Shown piece by piece: positions 1 through 6,819 of a stretch of 9,884 nt of DNA. A model generated the notes under the pieces. That model was not told the origin of the DNA. It saw only the letters and a program-made list of their open reading frames with translations, and did no database searches. The position numbers and the translations under genes were made by a program. Source of the DNA: Caldifarciminota bacterium (lineage in GTDB: Bacteria > Hydrothermota > Hydrothermia > B15-G9 > WFZT01); assembly GCA_026991055.1 (NCBI GenBank), contig JALXCE010000366.1, positions 1 through 9,884 of the forward strand. Direction: 5' to 3'. Every line of letters begins with the position of its first letter. Positions within the stretch are counted from its first letter, which is position 1.

Positions 1-2
1 TG

Positions 3-422
3 GATAATTCCAATGCTTATAACTATGTGCCAACAGTTGGGGATTCAGTTGCAGTGACTGGAAATGTTAGATTCATCAGAGGCAATTTCAATATCAATCC
101 TCGCGACGATAATGACATAAACGTGGTCTATGCGGGAGTCAACGAGCTTCCCGATGCTGGATTAAAGTCATTTGAAATCCTGCCTGTGGTCTCGTTCAGA
201 GGTGACTTTACCATCAAGTTTGCTGTGTCTTCAAGGACAAGAGTGCGTGTAAATCTTTACAATGTTACAGGCCAGAGAATCCTTACTGTGGCAGATAGAA
301 ACTTCAATGCTGGACTTCACGAGCTCAGAATGAATCTCGGGAATATGACACCTGGTGTTTACTTCTTCAAGGTGGATGCGGGCAAGACGAGGATTTACAG
401 GAAAGTAATAATTTTGAGATAA
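3..422 (+). CDS. C-terminal part of a secreted protein with a T9SS type A sorting domain (5' end outside window)
   Basis: The frame is open to the left edge with no credible start inside, so only the last 139 residues are visible. Visible residues 10-40 (VGDSVAVTGNVRF, then NPRDDNDI) resemble the OB-like segment often found in secreted nuclease or esterase-type proteins of T9SS bacteria. Residues about 57-139 match the pattern of the type IX secretion C-terminal sorting domain: two beta-rich stretches, LYNVTGQ, a GLHELRMNL strand, PGVYFFKV, and a final basic strand KVIILR. In known systems this domain directs export across the outer membrane and is cleaved or anchored at the surface. The enzymatic part lies outside the window, so the activity is unknown. 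A strong terminator follows 13 nt after the stop. The PorV-like barrel at 3806-4684 is a possible partner. Confidence 0.85.
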   Translation, partial: DNSNAYNYVPTVGDSVAVTGNVRFIRGNFNINPRDDNDINVVYAGVNELPDAGLKSFEILPVVSFRGDFTIKFAVSSRTRVRVNLYNVTGQRILTVADRNFNAGLHELRMNLGNMTPGVYFFKVDAGKTRIYRKVIILR

Positions 423-435
423 AGGAAAAATGCAG

Positions 436-474
436 AGGGGGGCGGTGCCCTTCGGGCACCGCCCCCCTATTTTA
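436..474 (+). terminator. Rho-independent terminator
   Basis: A perfect 15-bp inverted repeat pairs 436-450 with 454-468 around a 3-nt loop. It is very GC-rich (GGGGGGCGGTGCCC arm) and is followed by an AT-rich run, TATTTTATTAATT. It lies 13 nt after the stop of the T9SS-sorted protein. An upstream ATG at 430 would put 18 codons through this hairpin in frame with the next gene, but that reading encodes a Pro/Gly-rich stretch with no family support, so the hairpin is called a terminator and not coding. Confidence 0.9.
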
Positions 475-483
475 TTAATTCCC

Positions 484-1152
484 ATGCGTGCAATTCTGCA
501 AACAGGTGGAGGAAAGGATAGTATTCTCGCACTCCATAAAATCAAGGAAGTCCGTCCAGAAGTTGAAGTAATGGGTATGCTCGTAACATTTACATGGGAT
601 TATCGCAGGGTTTCCATGCATGGAGTGAGAGAAGAGTTGATTGAAAAGCAGGCAGAGGCTCTGGGACTTCCTCTCTTTAAATCTTACATCCCGAAGGATG
701 CATCTAACGAAATTTACATTAAGAATACCACTGAGTCACTTGAGACTCTCAAATCGAAAATTAACATAGAGGCTGTCGTTTTTGGTGATATCTTTTTAGA
801 AGATATCAGAAAATTCAGGGAAAAACTTCTTGAACCTTTGGGCCTTGAGCCGATTTTCCCGCTATGGGGGATTGATACGAGAAATCTAGCAGGAGAATTT
901 ATAGGTCTTGGATTTAAAGCAAAAACCGTCGTGGTGGACCAAGAAAAACTCACCGATAAATTTTTGTGCAGAGATTTTAATGAAGAGTTTCTGAATGACC
1001 TACCAAATGGTGTTGATCCAATGGGAGAAAATGGGGAGTTCCACACCTTTGTTTACGAGGGGCCTCTATTTAACCGTCGTATTGAATTTGAGAAGGGTGA
1101 TATCCGGGACACGGGAAGATTCAAATTCTGTGACCTGATACCCCGAAGATAA
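484..1152 (+). CDS. Dph6-family ATP-binding protein (diphthine--ammonia ligase-like, adenine nucleotide alpha hydrolase fold)
   Basis: This 222-aa protein belongs to the ATP_bind_4 / Dph6 group of PP-loop ATPases. It shows the adenylation PP-loop GGGKDS at residues 8-13 (Gly in place of the usual first Ser), MHGVR at 45-49, GDI..EDIR at 101-109, PLWG at 126-129, and the family signature DPMGENGEFHTF at 178-189 followed by YEGP. In eukaryotes and archaea Dph6 amidates diphthine on elongation factor 2; bacteria lack diphthamide, so the substrate here is unknown. The start at ATG 484 is chosen because the family N-terminus (MRAILQTGGGKDS) begins there; the longer reading from 430 runs through a terminator. 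No Shine-Dalgarno sequence precedes the ATG, so the mRNA may be leaderless. It converges with the M3 peptidase gene. Confidence 0.85.
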   Translation: MRAILQTGGGKDSILALHKIKEVRPEVEVMGMLVTFTWDYRRVSMHGVREELIEKQAEALGLPLFKSYIPKDASNEIYIKNTTESLETLKSKINIEAVVFGDIFLEDIRKFREKLLEPLGLEPIFPLWGIDTRNLAGEFIGLGFKAKTVVVDQEKLTDKFLCRDFNEEFLNDLPNGVDPMGENGEFHTFVYEGPLFNRRIEFEKGDIRDTGRFKFCDLIPRR

Positions 1153-1257
1153 AACCCAAGGTATGAACTGGCATCTCATCCCAAAAAACGCATTACCACC
1201 CCGCTCTTGTGACTTTCTATTCCTGATCACTGGCGCAACATGCAGAGCATACCACAG

Positions 1258-1280
1258 CCACATTGAGTAAAGTGGTTTTT
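1258..1280 (+). terminator. Weak Rho-independent terminator candidate
   Basis: CCAC at 1258-1261 pairs with GTGG at 1272-1275; after an A-A mismatch two more pairs form around a GAGT loop, and five T residues follow (1276-1280). It lies about 105 bp after the Dph6-family stop, in the convergent gap. The stem is short, so this is only a candidate. The rest of the 1153-1309 gap shows nothing recognisable. Confidence 0.35.
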
Positions 1281-1309
1281 ATCTCGTCCTTCAATTAAAT
1301 TTCAAACCG

Positions 1310-3280
1310 TTACTTCTTTATTCCACTCAGTCGGAGGAGGGCTTCGGGGTCAGGGTCTCTGCCCATGAAGTCCCGGAAAATCTCCCTTGCAGGCTTGCTT
1401 CCTCCCTTTGTCAATACCTCTTCATAAAATCTGTCCGCTATTTCCCTGTTAAAGATACCATTTTCAACAAAGTAAAGGAATGCATCTGCTGAGAGGACCT
1501 CAGCCCACTTGTAACTGTAATAGCCAGCGGCATATCCACCGGCAAAAATGTGGTTAAAACTCCAGTAAAACCGGTCGTACTCAGGCGGTTTGATCACAGC
1601 GACTTCGTCTCTCACTTCCCAGATAATGCGATGAACATCCTTTGAGGTGTATTTATCAAGGTGGATTCGCATGTCAAAGAGCCCAAACTCAAGCTGCCGA
1701 AGCATCATCAATCCGGCAAGAAAGTTTCTCACCTCTTTGAGTTTCTCCATCATCTCATCAGGCATGACTTCACCGGTTTTATAATGTCTTGCAAAGAGCT
1801 CAAGAACCTTTTTTTCATACATGAAGTTTTCAAGAAACTGAGAAGGAAATTCAACAGCGTCCCATTCAACTCCAGAATTACCACTCACAAAGGGCTCTTT
1901 CACCTTACTTAAAAGATGGTACAGCGCGTGCCCCATCTCATGGAAAAGGGTTTTCACATTCATGGGTCTCAGGAGTGACGGTGAATCCTTGGTCTCAGGT
2001 GGGAAATTAGCCACAATAAATGCCACAGGTGGCACAATCTCCCCCTTCTCGTTTGCATGGTGTGTAACCCACTCGTTCATCCAGGCACCGCTTCTCTTGC
2101 CCTTACGAGCTTCAAGGTCGTAATAGATTCTGCCAATGAATTCCTCATTCCGATAGATATGGTAAGTCCTTACAGCTGGATGCCAGACAGGCACATCAAC
2201 CTTCTCAAATTCAAGTCCAAAGAGTTTATTTAAAAACGTGAAGAGTCCGTTCAAGACGTTGTTCAACTCAAAATACGGCTTGTACATCTCGTCATCGACA
2301 TTGAACTTCTCCTTCTTCAGCTTCTCGGCATAGTAAAAGAAATCATAGCTTTGAACATCGTCATTTAATCCCTGCCTGTGAGCGAATTCGTTTAATTCTT
2401 CATATTCCCTTTCACCCTGAGGTTTACTTTCCTTAGCGAGTTTTCTCAAAAACGAGAGGACCTCATCAGGAGAATCTGCCATTTTTGCCTGTAGCGATAG
2501 TTCGGCAAAATTTTTGAAACCTATTAGCCTTGCCTTTTCATAACGGAGTCCAAGAATCTGTGTAATGAGTTCATCATTCTCCGGGGCTTTTGTTACATAG
2601 GCTCTGAATAACTCCTCTCTCTTTTCCCTGTTGGAGCCATAGGTCATATAAGCAAGATAGCTCGGCTGTTGCAGGGTGAATCTCCAGACAGTCTTACCAT
2701 CGCGCTCAATCTCTGCTGCCTTTTTGTCCACCTCAGGAAGCTCCTTAACATCTTCTGGATTCTCGATAATTAGCTCGTATTTGTCTATGGCGTTTAGAAC
2801 ATTCTGAGCGTAGTTATTCTGCAATTTTGAGAGATTTATATTGATCTCTTTGACCTTCGCACGTTTTTCCTCTGGTAGTGCCACACCTTCGAGCTTGAAG
2901 TCACGGAGTAGATTTTCAAGAACCCGCTTCTGCTCCTGATTTAGACGTCCTTTTTCCTTTTCGTAAATCTCCTTAAAAGCTTTGTAAAGCTCTGCATTCT
3001 GAAAGATATTTGTGTAATACTCGGTTATCCTTGGGATCAAACTCTGATAGACTTCCTGGGTTTTCTTTGAGTTCATCACTGAATTCAGGTGCGCAACAGG
3101 TGTAAACAGCTCTCCCAGCTTCTCGTTCATCAACTCGAAGGGTCTCACAAAGTTTTCATAAGTTTTGGGTTCAATTTTTAATAGTTCCTCAATTTTCTTT
3201 TTATTCTCTTCAATCTGGTTCAAAACCAGCTCTTTCTGTTTATCGAGATTCTCATCATTAATTGTAAATTCTGGCAACAT
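1310..3280 (-). CDS. M3A-family zinc metallopeptidase (oligopeptidase A / thimet-type)
   Basis: This 656-aa protein is a probable cytoplasmic zinc peptidase that trims short peptides; it has no signal peptide or membrane segment. The zinc motif is HEMGH at residues 447-451, with the third ligand probably E477 in WDAVEFPSQFLEN. That gives 30 residues from the first His to the Glu, the spacing I recall for oligopeptidase A (PrlC). The C-terminal substrate-binding stretch HIFAGGYAAGYYSYKW (577-592) and the closing GRDPDPEALLRLSGI also fit the M3A group better than oligoendopeptidase F. Its length is near that of PrlC (about 680 aa). The N-terminal half is helical and Lys/Glu-rich, as expected for the substrate-channel cap. 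AGGAGG at 3289-3294, 8 nt before the ATG, fixes the start. It lies 67 bp after smpB and may have its own promoter there. Confidence 0.93.
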   Translation of the reverse strand: MLPEFTINDENLDKQKELVLNQIEENKKKIEELLKIEPKTYENFVRPFELMNEKLGELFTPVAHLNSVMNSKKTQEVYQSLIPRITEYYTNIFQNAELYKAFKEIYEKEKGRLNQEQKRVLENLLRDFKLEGVALPEEKRAKVKEININLSKLQNNYAQNVLNAIDKYELIIENPEDVKELPEVDKKAAEIERDGKTVWRFTLQQPSYLAYMTYGSNREKREELFRAYVTKAPENDELITQILGLRYEKARLIGFKNFAELSLQAKMADSPDEVLSFLRKLAKESKPQGEREYEELNEFAHRQGLNDDVQSYDFFYYAEKLKKEKFNVDDEMYKPYFELNNVLNGLFTFLNKLFGLEFEKVDVPVWHPAVRTYHIYRNEEFIGRIYYDLEARKGKRSGAWMNEWVTHHANEKGEIVPPVAFIVANFPPETKDSPSLLRPMNVKTLFHEMGHALYHLLSKVKEPFVSGNSGVEWDAVEFPSQFLENFMYEKKVLELFARHYKTGEVMPDEMMEKLKEVRNFLAGLMMLRQLEFGLFDMRIHLDKYTSKDVHRIIWEVRDEVAVIKPPEYDRFYWSFNHIFAGGYAAGYYSYKWAEVLSADAFLYFVENGIFNREIADRFYEEVLTKGGSKPAREIFRDFMGRDPDPEALLRLSGIKK

Positions 3281-3322
3281 CTCTAACTCCTCCTAAAGGG
3301 ATACTCCCTCCCGATTTTTTAG

Positions 3323-3350
3323 ATTATAAGTCAGAAACCTCGAATTGCTA
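3323..3350 (-). promoter_or_regulatory. Candidate promoter for the M3 peptidase gene
   Basis: On the minus strand a perfect -10 hexamer TATAAT occupies 3328-3323. Sixteen nt upstream is TAGCAA (3350-3345), a poor -35 that overlaps the smpB stop. It would give a leader of roughly 35 nt before the AGGAGG site. No terminator hairpin separates smpB from the peptidase, so read-through from the upstream operon is also possible. Confidence 0.35.
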
Positions 3351-3806
3351 CCTCTTTTCGTACTTAAGTGCGCGCTGAATTTCTTTTTCAATAATTCTTC
3401 TTTTGATTGCTTCTCTCTTTTCGTACTGCCTTTTACCCTTTGCAAGGGCAAGCTCCACCTTTATTAAATGGCCCTTGAGATAGACTCTTAACGGAATAAG
3501 GGTTAGCCCCTTCTCTTTGACCTTGCCTATAAGCCTGTTGATCTCGTATTTGTGTAGTAAGAGTTTTCTTGGCCTTTCAGGGTCATGTCCAAATCTTCCA
3601 GCCTGTTTGTAGGGTGCAATATGCATATCGATTAAATACAGCTCACCGTTTTTCACATCAGCATAAGCATCTTTAATGGAAATTCGACCCTGCCTTGCAG
3701 ACTTGACTTCGCTACCCTTTAAAACAATTCCCGCCTCGTAGGTCTCTAAAATCTCGTAGTCTCTTTTTGCCTTTCTATTTTCAACAAGGGTTTTTATTGC
3801 AACCAT
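3348..3806 (-). CDS. smpB: SsrA-binding protein SmpB
   Basis: SmpB binds tmRNA and delivers it to stalled ribosomes for trans-translation, in the cytoplasm. The 152-aa length is typical. The N-terminal block VENRKAKRDYEILETYEAGI (residues 8-27) and LKGSEVKSARQGRI are the family's signature OB-fold strands. DMHIAPYKQAGRFGHDPERP and the RKLLLHK segment follow, and the lysine/arginine-rich tail (GKRQYEKREAIKRR) is the part that folds along the ribosomal mRNA channel. The start overlaps the upstream barrel gene's stop by one base (TGATG at 3808-3804) and has no clear ribosome binding site of its own, which points to translational coupling. The tmRNA gene ssrA is not in this window. Confidence 0.97.
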   Translation of the reverse strand: MVAIKTLVENRKAKRDYEILETYEAGIVLKGSEVKSARQGRISIKDAYADVKNGELYLIDMHIAPYKQAGRFGHDPERPRKLLLHKYEINRLIGKVKEKGLTLIPLRVYLKGHLIKVELALAKGKRQYEKREAIKRRIIEKEIQRALKYEKR

Positions 3807-4684
3807 CAGAAGTTAACACCGATGAAGTGAGTTATACCGAGCTCCCCCATGGGCAAAATTGTGTATCCCAGGCTAATATTTTTCACGAGAATTGCCACTC
3901 CTGCTGAGAATCCATTAAAAACATCCCACGTTCCTCCGGTGTTTAAATCTTTGCCTTTAAGCGCGTATCCCAGCCGAATTGATAATGGTTTAATCAGGCT
4001 GAAATCGGCTCCTACATCAAAGATTGCTCCATATCCAAGCTCAAATCCACCAGAGGCAAGGATTTTTAATTTGCTCGTAGGTGTTACTCTCACCCCAAGT
4101 GCCACCTGGAGCGGGAGGAAGTACCTTTTCTCAACAAATGGCTTGATTTCGTATCCTAAATTGGTAACGGAGGCACCGAAGGTTATCAAATTTGTAATCT
4201 TTGCATGAAGACCAGCGTCAGCGGCAACTGCTATTGAATTATCTTTATCAATCCCCTGATAAATCAGCTTAACACCAGCACCCGTTTTAAAGCTGTACCC
4301 ATAGAATTCAAAGTCTTTAATGGGTTTATATCTGCCAAATAGAGCTATATAGTTTGAAGAATAGCTCCCGACTTTTATACCCTCTTCGTTGGTTTTATCA
4401 ATTGCTCCTGTGGTGATGAAGAAGGCCCCCACCCTTAAATCTGGCTCCACAGCATAGGAAAACCCACCGTACTTTATACCGACAAGATAGGACGAGACGA
4501 AAGTCGAGGCCCTGGTATTCGGGAAAATTGAGGGATTATAAAAATCAGCGTAGGGTGAGGTCATGTTTGCAACCTCTGCACTTCTGAAAACTGCACCATC
4601 GTAGCCGTATGGCAGGGTGAGGAAGTTATATCCTACATCGCCTTTAGAAAACCCCAGAAATGTTAGGATTATCAATAACTTCAT
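3806..4684 (-). CDS. PorV/PorQ-like outer-membrane beta-barrel protein
   Basis: This 292-aa protein is predicted to be in the outer membrane. A short signal peptide (MKLLIILTFLGFSKG) is followed by a segment with AEVANMTSPYADFYNPS at about residues 36-52, which resembles the conserved 'gmG-A..A..-d-...YNPA' start of PorV/PorQ and FadL-like barrels. The rest alternates polar and hydrophobic residues in many short strands with Gly-rich turns. It ends in ITHFIGVNF, a terminal Phe like the C-terminal signal recognised by the BAM machinery. PorV proteins shuttle T9SS cargo to the attachment complex, and the T9SS cargo fragment at the left edge of this window makes that role plausible, but this is inference. 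Its ATG overlaps the upstream gene by 4 nt (ATGA at 4684-4681), and no strong ribosome binding site is visible. Confidence 0.65.
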   Translation of the reverse strand: MKLLIILTFLGFSKGDVGYNFLTLPYGYDGAVFRSAEVANMTSPYADFYNPSIFPNTRASTFVSSYLVGIKYGGFSYAVEPDLRVGAFFITTGAIDKTNEEGIKVGSYSSNYIALFGRYKPIKDFEFYGYSFKTGAGVKLIYQGIDKDNSIAVAADAGLHAKITNLITFGASVTNLGYEIKPFVEKRYFLPLQVALGVRVTPTSKLKILASGGFELGYGAIFDVGADFSLIKPLSIRLGYALKGKDLNTGGTWDVFNGFSAGVAILVKNISLGYTILPMGELGITHFIGVNF

Positions 4685-5715
4685 GGCATGTAGATTACTT
4701 TTGTCCCAACTGTTACTTCACTATAGTAATGCCTGTACTGGCCACTTGATACCTTGAGATTTCTGTAGGTAACATCCGCTGAGAATTTAAATTTGCCTCT
4801 GCTAACACCTGCTCCAACGGTGAAAAACGGTATCCAGTTCTTACCCTCCGTTTCATATACACCCCCGGCAAACTCAAAGGGATAAATATCGAGGAAATTA
4901 TGCCTGAAACCTATTCTGTACCACGGATAATCCCCTATTTTCCCGTAAATGAAACTCGCCTCAGTCACCAGCCTTGATGGAGGCGTAAAGCTCAGACCGG
5001 CATAAAGCTCCCTCTGAAGCTCTGTCGCAACATCAATGTACGGACCTAAAACGGACTCCCTCATCAATCTTATAAAAACAAAGCAGACCCCCTGACGATA
5101 GGAAAAGGAAGCTCTCAAGCGCGGGAAAATGTCCAGATTCCCGTAAAGTGCAAAAAATTTTGCTATTATGTCTCCACTCCCACCACCTATAAGTTGCCAA
5201 TTCGTCCTGGTTTCAACATCCCGACGAGCTCTATAAAGTTTTAACCCCAGGGAAAAAATCCTGCCCTTTAAACCAAAGCCCGCAAAGTATGAGGTTAGAC
5301 TACCGTGAGATATGAAATAGTCGTGGTATATCAGGTTGTTTTGCGAAGACCTCAGATAGTTATCATACCTGTATTCGTAGGACCTCAGGAGCTCGTATCC
5401 GGCTTCTATATTGATAAATTTCTTCGCCACACTGATCGTGAGATTTGTGGGCTTGAGATACCCGTACGTCCCGGCATAAGTTGTAAACTCACCAATTGAT
5501 GTATTGTACCTGTCATAAACAAGTTTAGATTCTCTCTCGTAATCGGAGACGTAAGAAAACTCGGTCAGGACCTTTAGCCGCCAGTTTTCCCCAGAAGAAA
5601 AAACCGCCGGGTTGTAAAGGGAATCCAGAACATTCAATCCAGATATATTGTTCCCATACTTAAGACTTTCTACACCATAAAATTGGAACAAAAGGCTAAT
5701 CAGTAATATCTTCAT
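4681..5715 (-). CDS. Predicted outer-membrane beta-barrel protein, family not recognised
   Basis: This 344-aa protein has a signal peptide (MKILLISLLFQFYG) and then about 320 residues rich in Tyr, Phe, Gly and Arg with the alternating pattern of outer-membrane strands, for example AGFGLKGRIFSLGLKLYRAR and GRF-type turns. Residues about 29-41 (NVLDSLYNPAVFS) match the 'YNPA' element seen near the N-terminus of PorV- and FadL-like barrels and in the downstream gene's product, so the two may be distantly related. No cofactor or lipobox is seen. AAGGAG seven nt before the ATG supports this start, although it lies inside the end of lspA with a 20-nt overlap. No specific function can be assigned; the location next to a PorV-like gene suggests a secretion or envelope role. 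Confidence 0.6.
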   Translation of the reverse strand: MKILLISLLFQFYGVESLKYGNNISGLNVLDSLYNPAVFSSGENWRLKVLTEFSYVSDYERESKLVYDRYNTSIGEFTTYAGTYGYLKPTNLTISVAKKFINIEAGYELLRSYEYRYDNYLRSSQNNLIYHDYFISHGSLTSYFAGFGLKGRIFSLGLKLYRARRDVETRTNWQLIGGGSGDIIAKFFALYGNLDIFPRLRASFSYRQGVCFVFIRLMRESVLGPYIDVATELQRELYAGLSFTPPSRLVTEASFIYGKIGDYPWYRIGFRHNFLDIYPFEFAGGVYETEGKNWIPFFTVGAGVSRGKFKFSADVTYRNLKVSSGQYRHYYSEVTVGTKVIYMP

Positions 5716-6181
5716 CCCTTTTCTCCTTGCTGGATTTCAGGCTCAGGTATAATAGTAACACAACTGAAACAGATATGGAAGCATCAGCAATGTTAAATAC
5801 CGGCCATCTCGTTGTCTTTGAAATACCGACGTCGATAAAATCAATAACTTCCCCAAATCTCATTCTGTCAATGAAATTACCCAGTGCACCGCCGATTATC
5901 GCACTGTACAAAAGATAGTATGTAGGCTTCTTCTCAAAAGCCCAGATTACAGCAACAATAGCGACAAGCAGCAGAATCATTACAGGATAGGGGAATCTAC
6001 CACCAAGACTTATCCCAAAGACAGAGTTTGGATTGTGGATGTAGGTGATACGCAAAATATCGTCAATCACAGGAATGGAGCTGTAAAGCTTCATACTTGA
6101 GACGACAATAAACTTCGTGAGCTGATCAAGAGCAAGAACTCCAGCGACAACCAGAATGCTCGATAAAATCTTTTTAGACAA
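5696..6181 (-). CDS. lspA: Lipoprotein signal peptidase (signal peptidase II)
   Basis: LspA removes the signal peptide from diacylglyceryl-modified prolipoproteins in the inner membrane. The 161-aa protein has four hydrophobic segments (about 5-23, 63-81, 88-103, 134-149). Family motifs are present: DQLTK at 19-23, HNPNSVFGI at 49-57 (a variant of HNxGAAFG), GGALGNFIDR at 97-106 with catalytic D105, and FNIADA at 129-134 with catalytic D133. The start is TTG at 6181, overlapping the upstream gene's stop by 8 nt; the frame is closed a few codons upstream and no earlier ATG/GTG exists, so TTG is the only reasonable start. No ribosome binding site is evident, suggesting coupling. The last 20 nt overlap the next gene. 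Confidence 0.96.
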   Translation of the reverse strand: MSKKILSSILVVAGVLALDQLTKFIVVSSMKLYSSIPVIDDILRITYIHNPNSVFGISLGGRFPYPVMILLLVAIVAVIWAFEKKPTYYLLYSAIIGGALGNFIDRMRFGEVIDFIDVGISKTTRWPVFNIADASISVSVVLLLYLSLKSSKEKRDEDITD

Positions 6182-6818
6182 TGTGCAGCCAGTTGTGGAT
6201 TAAGAAATAAACACGCCCGATGAGGAGTGAGATACGTGCCATCACCGTATATCCGAAGGAGGCTCCAAACGCGATCATGATAAAAACTATGCCCGCTCGT
6301 GAGAGTGCGCCCAAAGTCCCTTTGTGCTCCTTGGAGAAGTAAAAATAGAAGATGGTCACAACAGTCCCTATCACAAGTATCCAGTTGTTTACCGAGAGTC
6401 CCAGCGAGTGCCAGAAATTATGGGAAGGCACCCATACAGGCAGAAATGTGGCCTGAATCTGGGGGACCAGAAATCCCTGAAGATTTGCCGTTATTCCAAG
6501 TCCCGCCGCCATTCCAACTGTAAATGCAATCGCCCATCTCGAAATCCAGGCTATCGGCCTGATAAATCTCAGAAGGATAAATACAGAGAGGATTGCCGGA
6601 ATTATAAGGATATACTTTTCAAGTCCTGTGTTCATTCTCCACGCGTCAATGAGCTTGGGCTTGATGTCAAAGTACCAGAGATAGACCAGCCAGAATGCCG
6701 CTGAGCTCCCTACATAAATATGCTCAGCAAATTTGTAAAAAGGATTGTCCTTGTAAAGAAAGCTAAATATTGCCAGAGTTAAAAACGCTGCAACCCATGT
6801 CCAGAATACCTGTGCCAT
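6174..6818 (-). CDS. Polytopic inner-membrane protein, last gene of the four-gene membrane module
   Basis: This 214-aa protein has six or seven predicted membrane helices (about 4-22, 34-50, 67-84, 92-112, 144-162, 174-194 and possibly 196-211). Features that look conserved are YKDNPFYKFAEHIYVGSSAA (residues 22-41) after helix 1 and the C-terminal FGASFGYTVMARISLLIG (184-201). I do not recognise a named function. The start at 6818 is chosen over an ATG 33 nt upstream because AGGAGGAGG (6834-6826) lies 7 nt before it; the longer reading would translate that site. Its ATG is one base from the stop of the 273-aa gene, and its stop overlaps lspA. It is probably a membrane partner of the two alpha/beta-domain proteins encoded upstream. 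Confidence 0.85.
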   Translation of the reverse strand: MAQVFWTWVAAFLTLAIFSFLYKDNPFYKFAEHIYVGSSAAFWLVYLWYFDIKPKLIDAWRMNTGLEKYILIIPAILSVFILLRFIRPIAWISRWAIAFTVGMAAGLGITANLQGFLVPQIQATFLPVWVPSHNFWHSLGLSVNNWILVIGTVVTIFYFYFSKEHKGTLGALSRAGIVFIMIAFGASFGYTVMARISLLIGRVYFLIHNWLHIV

Positions 6819-6819
6819 G

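Noticed and set aside
430..483. Extended 18-codon N-terminus for the Dph6-family protein
   Set aside because: These codons run through the terminator hairpin, and the conserved family start is at 484.
1066..1263. 65-codon minus-strand frame covering the convergent gap and the end of the Dph6-family gene
   Set aside because: It is mostly antisense to a well-supported gene, has no ribosome binding site and shows no recognisable pattern.
3294..3310. AGGGA-TAC-TCCCT inverted repeat between smpB and the M3 gene, considered as a terminator
   Set aside because: The stem is only 5 bp, has no good T run after it, and lies next to the ribosome binding site of the M3 gene.
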